A stretch of 64,000 bases of DNA from Phellopilus nigrolimitatus (lineage: Eukaryota > Basidiomycota > Agaricomycetes > Hymenochaetales > Hymenochaetaceae), in contig JAJOHG010000135.1 in NCBI GenBank assembly GCA_021029095.1, forward strand, positions 1 to 64,000, given 5' to 3'. Positions within the stretch are counted from its first letter, which is position 1. Every line of letters starts with the position of its first letter. Position numbers and translations under genes: made by a program. Shown here in pieces: positions 1 through 11,718 of the stretch. Below the pieces are notes generated by a model, which did not search any database, had not been told where the DNA came from, and saw only the letters and a list, made by a program, of their open reading frames with translations.

Positions 1-1100
1 AATGGCCCGGACAGGATCTACAATGCTCGCAAACTATTCACAAAAGGATCTACAATAACAAAAAATTATCTACAACGGCTCGGACAGGATCTACAATAAC
101 CAGAAAATTATCTACAACGGCTCGGACAGGATCTACAATAACTGCAAATTATCTACAACGGCCCGGGCAGGATCTACAATAACTACAAATTATCTACAAC
201 GGCCCGGACAGGATCTACAATGATCAGAAAATTATCTACAATGGCCCGGACAGGATCTACAATGATCAGAAAATTATCTACAATGGCCCGGGCAGGATCT
301 ACAATGCTCGCAAACTATTCACAAAAGGATCCACAATTATCAGAAAATTATCTACAACGGCCCGGACAGGATCTACAATGATCAGAAAATTATCTACAAT
401 GGCCCGGGCAGGATCTACAATGCTCGCAAACTATTCACAAAAGGATCTACAATAACCAGAAAATTATCTACAACGGCCCGGACAGGATCTACAATAACGA
501 GGAAATTATCTACAATGGCCCGGGCAGGATCTACAATGCTCGCAAACTATTCACAAAAAGATCCACAATTATCAGAAAATTATCTACAACGGCTCGGACA
601 GGATCTACAATGCTCGCAAAATATTCACAAAAGGATCTACAATTATCAGAAATTATCTACAATGGCCCGGACAGGATCTACAATAACCAGAAAATTATCT
701 ACAACGGCTCGGACAGGATCTACAATAACCAGAAAATTATCTACAATGGCCCGGACAGGATCTACAATGCTCGCAAACTATTCACAAAAGGATCTACAAT
801 AACAAAAAATTATCTACAACGGCTCGGACAGGATCTACAATAATTACAAATTATCTACAACGGCTCGGACAGGATCTACAATGATCAGAAAATTATCTAC
901 AATGGCCCGGGCAGGATCTACAATGCTCGCAAACTATTCACAAAAGGATCCACAATTATCAGAAAATTATCTACAACGGCTCGGACAGGATCTACAATGC
1001 TCGCAAAATATTCACAGGGGATCCACAATTATCAGAAAGTTATCTACAACAACCCCCCCCAGACACGATCTACAATAACTTCAGATTAATCTACAATATT
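1..1100. repeat. Minisatellite of 21/42-bp units
   Basis: Tandem array built from half-units of about 21 bp, each beginning ATCTACAA. One half continues GGCCCGGACAGG or GGCTCGGACAGG, the other continues TAACCAGAAAATT or TGATCAGAAAATT, giving a 42-bp period. Some units carry an extra segment GCTCGCAAACTATTCACAAAAGG. The array decays near 1050-1100. Short open frames through it are translations of the repeat and are not called as genes. The array starts at the window edge, so its full length is unknown. Confidence 0.93.
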
Positions 1101-1677
1101 GTGGAAAAGCGTCGCTGTATTTGCACTATCACTTTGCACTGTTCGTCGCAGATTGTTTAACAATCCTAGTAAGGAGTAGTGGAAATGAGAGGACACCAGT
1201 TCACCTAAATGTGGGAACCTATGAACAGACGTCGACTATATATCTGCGCGCTCCTAAGGACTGGTCATTGGACTGTGTTTTGTCCCGGACTCGAATACGG
1301 AGTGTGATGCGGGGGAGGGACGGGTTCTGGGTCCGCGGTCTAAAGACTCTGCCGAGACGATTCACGTGCACTCGGCTCCCGAGGATTCATTTATCAGCAC
1401 CGCCGAACCCATTGCTTCGTATTTGTGCGCAATTGAGTCCTTACGCATCCCTTCGGCAGTCCTTGCCACTCGCTCAAGGCAGCTGCTTTGAGTGTATGTC
1501 TTATGTACACATCAGGCCCGAGCGACGCATTGGAGATAACAAGTAATATAGTGAGTTTACTAAGAAGCCTTCAGCAGAATGTATAAGTACGACACATTCT
1601 GGCTCGAAGTCGACGCTGGTCTGCTCGCCTTCGCCTCTCGAGAATTTAAGACCTCGATTCCAAGCACTATAAGAAGC
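1101..1677. other. Intergenic, no supported gene
   Basis: Between the minisatellite and the ABM-like gene. An open frame at 1121-1546 (+) of 141 codons matches no family I recognise and has no visible splice or start context, so it is not called. An in-frame upstream ATG at 1579 could extend the ABM-like protein by 33 residues. Confidence 0.5.
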
Positions 1678-2163
1678 ATGTCGACGAACTACGAGGACAT
1701 CACAGGCAAGAGCATTGCCACCGCTCAGGTGCGTCCCCCATTCACCGCCGCCCGGTTTACTTATACCGTCCGCAGCGTCTTACGCCCTTGCGCCTTTCCT
1801 CCTAGTTCAAAGCAAAGCCAGGCAAGGCCGACGAGCTTGCGCAGTGGCTCGCGAACATGAAGGCGCATGCGGACTCTGACGCCGAGCCCGGCTCCCTGAG
1901 CTACGCCGTCGTCAGACACGGAGACGCGTTCGCCGTCTGGGAGAAGTGAGTGCTCCCAGCCCGCGCCTCTCAAATAACGAGAATTCACGTCGCGCTGGGA
2001 TCGCTGTAGGTATACGGGCGCCGCGGCGATGAAAGCGTAAGCTCGCTTGAGGATTATGGCCTGTTTCTCTTGGCTGGTTCCTAATCTTTGAGCGCTCCAT
2101 AGCCACCTCGCCAGCACCATTCCACAGCCTCCATCTCCTACCCCTCTACGCCATTTGTCATAG
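1678..2163 (+). CDS. Small ABM-like (antibiotic biosynthesis monooxygenase fold) protein
   Basis: Exons 1678-1728, 1806-1945, 2010-2036 and 2103-2163 join in phase to a 92-residue protein. The body reads FKAKPGKADELAQWL at residues 18-32, then a VWEKYTG..MKAHLAS stretch near the end, the pattern of single-domain ABM proteins (dimeric alpha/beta barrels of about 100 residues). Such proteins are mostly small oxygenases or have unknown roles, so no substrate can be named. There is no signal peptide. All introns are short with GT..AG ends. The last exon converges on and overlaps the DUS1 coding end by 26 bp. An upstream in-frame ATG at 1579 is an alternative start. The last exon is the least certain: without it the frame stops at 2038-2040, inside what I read as a GTAAGC donor. 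Confidence 0.6.
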
Positions 2164-3771
2164 CATCGTCTTCCGGTTTCTTCTTCGTCTCCGTCCCGCC
2201 ACCTGTGCTTCTGTGACCTTCCTTTGCTTCTTTTTGCTCGTTCTTGACCTGCAGCGGGCGGAAATACGGCTGCGCCAGCCAACGTGGAAGTACTCGGAGC
2301 CCTGTCGACTCGTCGACCTTTACGAGCCCCTCGAGAGTCACTTTCCCTTTTTGTACCTGATCTATTTCTGATTGCAGGCGTGCCTCGACCTCGCGCACGA
2401 TGTCCTCGTATTCCTTCAGGAGCTCGTCTTTGTCTCCGCCCGGCCGCCCACGCACGCGCCCCAGGCGGTCGCGGAGATCTGTCTCGGAAAGCAGCACTGG
2501 GCGCAGCAGCTTGAAGAGGTGGCCTTTGATTGCGCTCCCCGCTGTTGGCGTGCGCAGGGCACGTACGATCGCGAGGTACTCGAGCGCGAGCGTACTATGC
2601 GGGAGATACGCGCCTGTGTCGTTCGGTAGCATGAAAAACTCGCTTGTTGCGCGCGAAAATTCGGTCGACAGCGCATTAGTCAAAGACGCAGTTGTGAATG
2701 AGGATGGACCCTGGAACGACGCTGCGCTGAGAAGCACCGTCGGGTTGTAAAGATTGCCCTCCGCGGTCATGATGGCATCTGCGCCAGTGGCGTCAAGACA
2801 TCGCTGGATATCGTCATGAAATAGGACATTCCCATTTGCGAACACGGGCACCGAAACAGCATCCTTGACGGCGCGGATTTTATCCCAGTCAGCTAGACCC
2901 TGAACGACAGTTGACAATTATGAACCTCCGGTAAAAGAGAAAGACGTACACTGTTGTGTCCCTTCTGTTCTCGTGTCCGGCCATGACATGTTAAAATCTG
3001 CGCGCCAGCACGCTCCATCATTTTCGCGTACTCGACGGTCTTTGAGAGAGAAGAAAAAACTCGGAACTTCGCCGTTACGGGAATGGATAAATTCTCGTGA
3101 AGGGTATTTACTTGCCGGTTCGTCAGTACAAAGTAGAGAAACGGGTGGGAGGACACATACTGAGACGGTACACGAGGTCCCAATCGTCCTGCAAATAACA
3201 TCCGTAACGTCCCCTCCTTGCGATATCCTGCGGGCAGCCAAAGTTGATGTCCACAGCATCGCAATGCGCCTCAACTAGTTTCGCAGCCGTGAGAAGCTGG
3301 TCGGGGTCGTTCGCTGCGAATTGGACGATGAGCGGTCGATCTTGGGAACCGCCTTCCTCCCCTTTCAGCAAGTTGAACGCCTGCTCTTTGTAGGATTTGT
3401 GTTTCGACTCGGCAAACATCTGTACATACCATAAGACACGCTCGAACGCAGACGGTTCAAAATTCACCTTTGCATTGATCATCGGCGTGTAGACGAGCTA
3501 CGCGAACTTTCAGACACTCGTTGGGTCATCGGCGAATCGAACGGGTTCGTGCACTGACCTGCGCCCCGTACCGACGAGATAGAATCCTCCAAGGCTATTC
3601 AGAGAGTCCATAAAGACACTCTACAGCAAGATAATGAGCACTTACCAGTTCGCTTTGGTCGACCATTGGCGCAACGACAAGTTTCGGGCTACCGAGCACA
3701 TCCCTGTACAAATCGCCGCCAGACAGCTTTCTCCGCTTTGGCCGATGCTCATCTGAAACTACGCCTGGCAT
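2138..3771 (-). CDS. DUS1: tRNA-dihydrouridine synthase, Dus1 type
   Basis: Exons (transcript order) 3771-3646, 3594-3559, 3497-3161, 3110-2950 and 2899-2138 join in phase to 473 residues. The enzyme reduces uridine to dihydrouridine in the tRNA D-loop using FMN and NADPH. Seen in order: LVVAPMVDQSEL near residues 31-42 (start of the TIM barrel), DINFGCPQ at 137-144 followed by the Dus1-type ARRGRYGCYLQDDW, then VTAKFR, the ILTCHGRTREQKG segment, and VFANGNV with EGNLYNP near 240-275. These are family hallmarks and fit Dus1 rather than Dus2 to Dus4. The C-terminal 60 residues are charged and low in complexity. Length is normal for fungal Dus1. The 3' end overlaps the ABM-like gene on the other strand. 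Confidence 0.92.
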
Positions 3772-4361
3772 CTTCGGGAAGTTTCTAGGCGTCAGGTATC
3801 GAACGATAGAGCGCAGAAGGCGCAGAGGAGTAACAGAAAGTATCTTGGGCGGATAGCAAGCCGCAAACGTCTACGGCGGCGGCAAAGTCGAAATCGAAAT
3901 GAAGCGAATAGATGAAGAAAAGATTATGTATAGATGAAGAAAAGATTATGTAAGTACATGAAATTCGTGAGAAAGTACTGGCAATTACGACATGCTGATT
4001 TTCAACGTGTTCCCCTTGTCTGTAATTTGTGCGATGAGTTCATACTTGTTTTCCTTGCATCCGGCACGGCGCTATACGTACCATCTTGAATGTTTTGGAT
4101 GCTGGATTCGATTTTGCTCAGCTCCTCTACAACTCATAAGGCATAGAAACCAGAAGTATTTTATTTGAGATGTCAGCCATCTGCTTGTGCTAGGCGTGAT
4201 CGCAATGGTGTCAGGTTCCGGACTAGGTACTGGATGAATCCTCCGAATGTCTTTAAGTCCCTGCGTCTACTGTCAACTTCCTCGTCGGCTCTTGATCTCT
4301 ATCCACCATCATCGCTTCACCTACTCTTTGCCGCCAGCTTCCCCACTTCACCAACTTCGCC
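3772..4361. other. Intergenic, short direct repeat
   Basis: Divergent upstream region of DUS1 (-) and M copy A (+). Contains a 22-bp direct repeat (ATAGATGAAGAAAAGATTAT and two more bases) in tandem near 3907-3953. The stretch just before 4362 is pyrimidine rich, as seen before the other M copies. Nothing coding is supported. Confidence 0.6.
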
Positions 4362-6466
4362 ATGCTTGCTGGAAACGCACTGCGTCGCCTACTTCCACAG
4401 GATGATCTCACTAGCTCGAGCTTCAAGCTGTCCATGGCGGGAACCCGTGAAATCGTCCAGGCCCTTCTCGACACTTCGCTCACGACGATTCTAACTGACC
4501 TGTCGTACGCCGTTGCGATGAAATTTATTCTAGATACTCTTGTCTTGCTTATCCCCCTCGTCTCCGTTTTCACCGCAGGGCTTTTGTCGTTCTGCTACCC
4601 CAGCCCCCGCCGCCTCCGTCCCGTCTTCTTCACCGCTGCCATCATCTCCTTTTTCTGTTTCTTGTACCCGACCCTCGCCCTCCTCTTTCCCCCGATCGTG
4701 CAGTTGCGTGCGTCTATAGCTACCATTGCCTTGTTCACTCTGTACGGCGCAGATGGTGGATATGCTCCAGAAACACGTTTCTATTGTGCCCGCTATTACG
4801 ACATCAACTCGTTTTACCAATACATCCGCGTCTCGTTTCGTCTGGCCCTCGCCACTGGTGGTCCGTGCATAGATGCTGAAGGGCACGGCTGGGTTCTCGC
4901 AGTATGTTTTTGGTCGTTGCTATTTCGATTTCGTGGCGGCTGACGTGATTTTGTTTCAGTCCGCGAAGTACCTCTTATTATGTGATACGCCTACAATCCT
5001 CGGGCGTTTAACCCGGCTCCTTCTCGTACGTCTTTGAGATTCGAAGTTTTCTCGTTCATCGCTGATATAATCTCCACTTCAGCTCGCTGGCAAGACGCTC
5101 TTTGCAAGCACACCTAGTCTTTCGGCCGCGATCATTCCCTCCTCGATCGATAAAGTCAAGGCGACTGGCACAACAATTTCTGTGAGTAGCCTACATGTCT
5201 TACCGACCGTACAGAGTGTTTTAACTCCCGTATTTGTAGGGTTTTGCTGAAAGAATTGAATTGCCATCTTTTTGGACTTCGATGGCTTTCGCCACGTGCA
5301 TCCTCGTAATTATTAAAGTAAATCTCAAACGACCTCCCTCCCGACTTCTTACTGACCCATCGAATCAGTTTCACCTCGACAAGGGCGCATTCTCGTACAT
5401 GCAAGAGGTCGTCGACTCTGCGAATGACGAACTTGTCAGAACTCTGCTGCGCGAGATCGACAACCTCAAATACACGCTATCCTCGCCCGCTGAACTGTCT
5501 TCTCTCCACAACAAAGTAGCTTACCTCCCCGCATCGCTTTCCGATGCTCTCAAAAGGCTTGTTGCCTTCAAGCTCTCCGCTGAACAGGCGCATACGCAGA
5601 TAAGGGCTCTTGAATCACAGACCGCGTGTAATAACGGAACGATCAACACGCAGAAGGCGCAGATCAATTCATTACAGGCGAAGATCGCACACGGCTCATC
5701 GCTCGCTGAGCGTTTACGATCGCAGCAAAAGATGAACTTTGCCAATCGAAAGACTATCAGGGTGCTCTGGCGCGCGTCTACTCGCGCTATTCGTGAGCGT
5801 GATGAGGCCCGTGCAGATGCAGAAATGCACGCGCAGAGGACTGAAGCGCTTGCTCTACGACTCTCCGAAAAAGAGGCGTCACTCTCGCACCTTCGCACCG
5901 AAGCCGGAATGCTCGAGGACCGAATTGAGGAGCTCCTGGTTTCTCAGGCGCAGTGGGAGGTTGTTTACGAGGAGGTACAGGAGTCGGAGGTCGTCGTCCC
6001 GAATATTTTGCACACCGCAGCAAATGTCTCAGCATCTTCGTGTGCGCCAGCCTACTCTGCTTCTCTTGACCTCCTGAACACCCCCAGACTTGATGACCCA
6101 TTCGTCAATAATACTGGCGGGGCTGCAACCGCCAATCTCGATGTTTCTGCCGAGTCCCCTGTTCTCTCTTTGATAACTGTTGCCGAGGCCTCCGTTCCTA
6201 CTCCTCATAGTCCTCCGGCCACTTCGTACATCCATCTCTCCTCGTCGCTCTTAGAGTCTCCGATAACATACCTCACTGGTACTCCCGCTCTCTGGAATGG
6301 CTCTACAGCTCTGTTTACCCCGACGGCAGCTCCTCGACGCACGCTCATTGGACTCAGCCCGGGCACGCCTACGTATGTGTTTTGGGGCCGTGTCAAGGCG
6401 CACATCACGCAGTCTACGCGCAAGGTACTCGCTGGGAAGGAGAACGTCATTCCTGACTTGTACTAG
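4362..6466 (+). CDS. M family copy A: membrane/coiled-coil protein with KEN-motif tail
   Basis: I do not recognise this family. Exons 4362-4901, 4960-5025, 5083-5181, 5240-5317 and 5369-6466 give 626 residues. The N-terminal 180 residues contain two strong hydrophobic segments (about 53-78 and 88-115). A further hydrophobic segment of about 20 residues (MAFATCILVIIK) lies near 250-261. Then comes a long charged coiled coil (about 270-490, rich in heptads such as LAERLRSQQK and RAIRERDEARADAEMHAQ), a Ser/Thr/Pro-rich spacer, and a conserved tail with RRTLIGLSP followed by RKVLAGKENVIP. The architecture suggests a membrane-anchored protein displaying a coiled coil. Copies B (15766-18064, -) and C (61013-63285, +, broken) share exon lengths. 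Unlike B and C, copy A has no HNH-like gene beside it. Confidence 0.82.
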
Positions 6467-7320
6467 ACATTTGAGGTTCTGTCTTCTGTTTATATATTCT
6501 CGCCGGTTCTACATCATTTTATTCGCTTAGATTATTTCTTGATTTATATCTATCGATTGTGGTTCTATTTGTGTCTGATATATTGCCAATAACCATTTTT
6601 TTAGTCGCTTACAATCCTTGATGAAGTTTAAAGCCCTCTGAGTGACAAAGAAAATGGAAAACTTATGAATCCAACACGACTCTCTTATGCTGTGGATTTG
6701 CACCTATGGGATGGCATTTAAGAACTACAGAAGACTGTAATATCCTTGATGAACATAATCCTCGAGATTTTACTCCGGAATTCAACCCAAGATAGGTGAG
6801 CATATGTACATGATTATATTAGGCCGTTATTCCTAGTGAGAATTATGATTATAATGATGTAATACTTTTTTAAAAAATTGAATGAAAATGTCTCGATATG
6901 ACTCTATAAGGTTCGGTATTGTCCGATTATACCCAAAATAACACAATTTGACTTGTTCTTGCTCGATGCGTTCAACGTAGGTCCGAGTGATGATGCATTC
7001 TACTTTTTTGCGGAGTATCGTGGCGTATTGGAGTCTACATCTGAGCCGCAGGGAACATGAGTCAGAATGACTAATCAACAACTCTTTATATAATAGCCAA
7101 CGCGAACTACGCCGCGAGTCTCTCCTCTCTCTCTACTCTGTACTTGACAGCACCAACATTGCGCTCAGAGAAACCGCGGGAGATTCGTGCCTTCCAAACG
7201 AGCAGTGCATAGACACGCAGAAGCTCTGACGAGACTCTCGGTGTCCTCCTCGCTCGAATCCAGATGTGTCCTCCTGTTGATGTTCTAACGAGTGTGCTCT
7301 GTCGGAATAGTTAGGCCGTC
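6467..7320. other. Intergenic, AT rich
   Basis: AT-rich spacer between M copy A and the F-box-like gene. Open frames are short, and I see no repeat, RNA gene or element. The last 200 bp before 7321 serve as 5' region of the F-box-like gene; TATATAA occurs at about 7087-7093. Confidence 0.5.
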
Positions 7321-8598
7321 ATGACTAGTACAAAATTGCATACTCCACCGCTTCCGTTCGAGATATCAGAGAAGATCATCCAGCTATATCTCGGCGGTCC
7401 ATACACGTTTCCCGATTCTCATCGCCCCTCCGACCTCGCTTCTCTTCTCCTTGTCTGCAAGGCATGGCATGAGTACGGAGAACTCCAACTCTACAGGTCA
7501 ATATCTATCTCAGAAAACAGCGAGGAAAGCGAGGATAGAGAGGATAGCGAGGATAGCGAGGATAGCAAGGACAGTGAGGACAGTGAGGAAAGCGAGGACA
7601 GTGAGGATAACGAAGCTACCGGTCTTATGCTTCTTAGGGCGACACTTTCGCAAAACAGCCGCCTTGCGAACCTCGTGCGCTTCTTTGCTTTCGAGTCCAA
7701 GTGCTTTGGTGTCGAGCATGTTCGCGCGATCACGGAAATCATCTCCTTGTCCTCGAACCTCACGCACCTCAGCATTAGTCGGTTGTGTGAAGATTGGCAG
7801 AAAACCGACACTCAGTTAGTAGAACGTTTAAGGCATGCACTGGCAGAGCGGTCGCTGAAATATTTTCGCCTCTACTCCGCATGTTGGCGGGACTGGAGAC
7901 CTCGAGACACGCTTTGCTCCCCGGAAGAGACTACAGCGTTGATAGCAAACTGGCAGGAACTCGAGGAGTTTTCGCTCGTTGACATGAGCGCTCTTCGATT
8001 TCGATTTGAATTCCCACCTGAGACACCTGCGCGTTGTCTGGCGCTACGTCGCATTGAGGTGCAGGGCCTCGACATAGCGTGCTTCTTCGCGAAGATGGCG
8101 CCGTTCGTCGAGGACGTCGATATTGTACACGATAAGTTTGTGTATATGGATAACCGTACATGCCTGAATACGTGGTCGGAGACTCTTACCCGCTTGAGGT
8201 TATATATGGTGGAGGGAAACTGGAAGGAGATCCGGCACTTCCCGTCGGGGTTACGAAAACTTCGCTATTTCCGCTGCGAGGCGACCGACATGCACCCGAA
8301 ACTCTTGGAGTCTATGGATTCTCTGGAAGAGCTATTCTATTACGTGGACCCCGAGCGAGCGGAACAACTAGTGAAGTGTTTCAGGGAAGGGACAGGATCG
8401 GGCGACTTCCTTCCGGCACTCAAAGTGCTTCATTTTCGTTCGACCGTTCTCCTCCTCGATCCAAAGCTGGAATTTTCCCAAAACGACTACGATGACTGGG
8501 TGGAACCCTCGCGAGCAGCGTTCAAGTCTCTTGAAGAAATCTGCGCTCGAAGAAACATCTCCTTCAGTGTAGACGACAGCGACGGATATCCTGAATGA
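7321..8598 (+). CDS. F-box-like protein with acidic SED repeat tract
   Basis: Intronless frame of 425 residues starting at the ATG at 7321. The N-terminus (residues 10-62) reads LPFEISEKIIQLYL, then LLLVCKAWHEYGELQLYRSI, the usual pattern of basidiomycete F-box-like proteins, which link substrates to SCF ubiquitin ligases through Skp1. Residues about 63-97 are an acidic Ser/Glu/Asp tract encoded by an imperfect 9-bp repeat (consensus GAGGATAGC) at about 7522-7610. The remainder has leucine-rich, irregular LRR-like segments (for example LTHLSISRL, LEEFSLVDM, LRRIEVQGL), typical of the substrate-binding part. Agaricomycete genomes hold hundreds of such proteins, so a specific target cannot be inferred. 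Confidence 0.75.
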   Translation: MTSTKLHTPPLPFEISEKIIQLYLGGPYTFPDSHRPSDLASLLLVCKAWHEYGELQLYRSISISENSEESEDREDSEDSEDSKDSEDSEESEDSEDNEATGLMLLRATLSQNSRLANLVRFFAFESKCFGVEHVRAITEIISLSSNLTHLSISRLCEDWQKTDTQLVERLRHALAERSLKYFRLYSACWRDWRPRDTLCSPEETTALIANWQELEEFSLVDMSALRFRFEFPPETPARCLALRRIEVQGLDIACFFAKMAPFVEDVDIVHDKFVYMDNRTCLNTWSETLTRLRLYMVEGNWKEIRHFPSGLRKLRYFRCEATDMHPKLLESMDSLEELFYYVDPERAEQLVKCFREGTGSGDFLPALKVLHFRSTVLLLDPKLEFSQNDYDDWVEPSRAAFKSLEEICARRNISFSVDDSDGYPE

Positions 8599-9230
8599 AT
8601 TGAATCGTGTCTGTATTTTAGTGCTCAAGTGTCGATGTCTTTTTCAAAATCGTGTTTTCTGTTGATCCATGCCTTCAGAATACGTCACAATACATTCCGC
8701 GCAATCTATGTTTTTACGACCGGAAGTTCAAATTACTGACGTTGATGGTAGACCGGCCGGACGTCGAGGAGACAAGGACATTTCGTCCGCTCGGCTCCGT
8801 GAAGAATGAAGCACAGTAAGCGTCTTTATATTTCGCTCGCAAAATTACGGTTTTGGAGACTGCCCGCTCGTCGATGTGGGCGCTAGAGAATTTACCAAAT
8901 TTATTTATTTCTATATTTCTTCTTTTCCCCTAAGGCGTCCTGTGTATCATATGTTTGAGTATATATAGTGCTTGAATACTGCCAGCCTTGTCAGGCGTTG
9001 TGGCTTATTTTTCGAAACAAAACCTTCCTTTCGAGCGAGAGGGAAGCAAATTCACACGACACGAAAGCGCGCGTCCATCAACGAGTTGCGCATCTACCAC
9101 TGCCCCCCTGTAGTTCTTGTACAGCCAATGTGCAGCCCGTCGACGAAGCTATGGCATCCCACTCCTCTTCTCGCTGTTGCCGTCGTCTCCTTCACCTCGC
9201 TGGACTCCGCTCAAGCGGTCCCAGGCGACC
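8599..9230. other. Intergenic
   Basis: Spacer between the F-box-like gene and the seven-helix membrane gene. Nothing but probable 3' and 5' untranslated sequence is visible; overlapping open frames from 8968 onward are shadows or 5' extensions without splice support. Confidence 0.45.
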
Positions 9231-10918
9231 ATGTCCGGCCTGCCGGTGTCCCCGCTCATTGCACAATGCGCCCTCAATCCCGTCGCAGACCCGAGCTGCG
9301 GCTGCCTCCTCTCCGGCGGTGGTCCCGCGATGAACACGGACATTAGCGGGCCCGGCGTGCGCATCTCGTTCTACCTCCAGGCGCTCTTCCTCGGTGAGCA
9401 CGACTCGCAGCAGCGCGCACGGTCGGGACTTGCGGCTCATTATGCACACACAGCGTGCCTGTCTGTGCGCTCGGGCTCGCTCGACGAGATCACAAGCGCT
9501 CTCTACACGAGCGTCGCGACGAACATTGCCATGGCGGTGACGTCTCTTATCCTCGGCTTCAAGCCCAGCCCTGGAATCAGTTTCCACGAGTGAGCATTGC
9601 AGGCAGCCGTTTTGAACTAAGTCGAATTAAAAGCCTCATTCAGCGCGATCGTTGTGCTTTACCTGCTCGCACTCTCCTGGGCATCCGTTTTCTTCTCCTT
9701 GGTGTCCTACAATCGCTTTGTCAAGGGCGACCGTTCCCTCAAGTATTTCTCCATCCTGCAATCCTACATCCTCTTCGCCTTCGCCATTGCTGTCCTCCGC
9801 ACCGCGCCGCACTTCGGCTACGCCGCGCCCTGCAATGCCCATGCCGTTGTTGTCATCTTCCGCCCATTCCGGGCGCTCCACACCGGCGTCAATGCGGCCT
9901 GGGTCCTCGTCACCGTCACCATCCTCGTTTACACCGTGTCCACGTCCACCGACTACATGCCGTTCGCCCGGATGTGGTACATGAAGATTACGCGGCGCAG
10001 ACGTCTGAGCAGACAGTGCACACTGGACAGCGCAGAGCTAGGAGAGGCCGGCAGGGGCACAAGTTCGGCCGGCGTGTCCTCTGGAGTCAGCGGGCGTGCG
10101 TCGTCTTGTGCTAACGTAGCCGAAGTGAAGAATAAGAAGATGAAAAAGATGAAAAAGAAGAAGACAAGAGGCAAGCATGGCGACACAAGCAGCACTCGAG
10201 TGAGCTCGCTACTGTGTTGACTTGTGTTCCGCGCTGAGTAGAACTTCTGCAAAGAAGGCGGCATGTGTTTCCAGAGACATTGTCATAAAGCTCGCCATCA
10301 TCTTGATTTTGTGGGCGCTCGCCGTCCTGAACATCGAGCTGCTTATCATTAAGAACAACTTTCTAGACAACGCTGGTACAAGCTCAGAGTGGCAGTTCGG
10401 CCAGGTACGCGCTTTCATCTCGATTTTAAAGTAATAAGAATAACATGACACGCGGTTTGTCCTCACGCTCCGCGTCACAGATCCTCGCGATGTTCCTTGT
10501 CGTCCTCCCAACTGTCAGCATGATTAAAACCTTCAATAGGTACAAACTTCAGCCGCGCATCCACCGACAGCGCACGCACAAGACCCACACGCATTCACAC
10601 AAGCGGCGCGTTCATGTGACGCGCTCCAACCTCGCGCACGCGGGCTCTGGGGACGGCGCAAGCAGGGATTTCGTCGGGCGCGGGGGCGGCCTTCGCGGAG
10701 GGTCTGGCGGGATTCAGCCAAGCTTCTTCTGGGGCCCGCCGTTCCCGAACGGCGCCGTGCGGACCGCGCGCATCTCAGTGCACTCCATCCAATCCGCGTA
10801 TTCCGCGCCGTCTGTGCACTCATCTACGGAAGTAGAGAGCTCCTCGCCACGGTCTGTACGTCTTCCAGACGGAGGATGCTCGTCTCCAGCCGAGGACGAG
10901 TGCTTGTATGTCAATTAG
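9231..10918 (+). CDS. Seven-helix membrane protein, uncharacterised
   Basis: Exons 9231-9393, 9454-9589, 9644-10199, 10255-10404 and 10481-10918 join in phase to 480 residues. About seven hydrophobic helices can be read: ISFYLQALFLACLSV, SVATNIAMAVTSLILGF, AIVVLYLLALSWASVFFSL, YFSILQSYILFAFAIAV, AAWVLVTVTILVYTV, KLAIILILWALAVLNIELLI and QILAMFLVVLPTVSMI. A Lys/Arg-rich loop (KNKKMKKMKKKK) lies between helices five and six, which suggests a cytosolic loop. The C-terminal tail of about 110 residues is disordered and Ser/Gly/Arg rich. The WQFGQILA..LP motif recurs in uncharacterised Agaricomycete membrane proteins, so I treat it as that group. No ligand or role can be assigned. The acceptor at 10254 was chosen to keep frame. 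Confidence 0.7.
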
Positions 10919-11718
10919 CCGCCTGTATCTACTACTGGTGTGTCAAGTACTCCCTCGCTGAAATCGCCTACAGATGACGACGGGCACCATGACTCTGATA
11001 AGGACAAGGACAAGGACAATCCTGGTGAAAAGCATGATTGTGCCTATGTGCGTTTTTTCTCTGTACTATCATAGACTCCCATACCATGTTCGTGCGCATG
11101 TGTTGCTTCACAGGAATGTACTGTCTTTTTTCGTTTACTATAAATGGATACGATTTGCGATCTGATTGGCTAGGACACTATTCCGTGGCTGCGCGGCTGC
11201 GCGGCTGTGCTGTATTGGGTGGCTCAGGCCCAGGTCAGGCACTCGTCGCCGCCTCCCTCTCTCCACCGGAAAAGCCTTTACGACATATCGAAGCCAATTA
11301 TCTGCATATGCTTTTCTGTCCGGCTGGTTCTTCAAATTTCAAAGGTTTGCCCTTCGGCTTGGGAACGCGCCTGGTCGTATCAAAAAAGGACGCCTCATTT
11401 TTTTTTACTCTGAAGGCCCGAACACGCATATCTGTCTACACCATGAGGCTTGAGCCTCCAATTCGAAGCCTCCAATTCGAAGAGTGCGTGATAGGAATTC
11501 TGCTGGGGAAAGTTCAACATGTTGATTACGCAAAAGGAAATAATAGGAGCCCATTGTTCTTCAGCCACAGCAAGGATAAAATCGGCCAACTGCAGGTCCT
11601 CTTTCTGTATCAACTACCACCATCACCACTGACAGCTCGTCCCCTGGCCTGCCGGGACTTCCCTTTGTCAAACACTCTACTACTCAACGCATACTCGTCC
11701 ACCTTATTCTCCGACAAC
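10919..11718. other. Intergenic
   Basis: Between the membrane-protein gene and the coiled-coil gene. A long frame at 11038-11991 (+) is not supported: it runs through a splice site and the next gene in a different frame, with no recognisable domain. A short GGCTGCGC direct repeat lies near 11188-11210. Confidence 0.45.

Noticed and set aside
515..1078. Open frames of 65-95 codons in the minisatellite
   Set aside because: They only translate the repeat, in several frames at once.
1..1100. CRISPR-like array or bacterial DnaA boxes (TTATCTACAA words)
   Set aside because: Units are contiguous and similar along their whole length, with no unique spacers; DnaA-like words are part of the repeat and the DNA is fungal.
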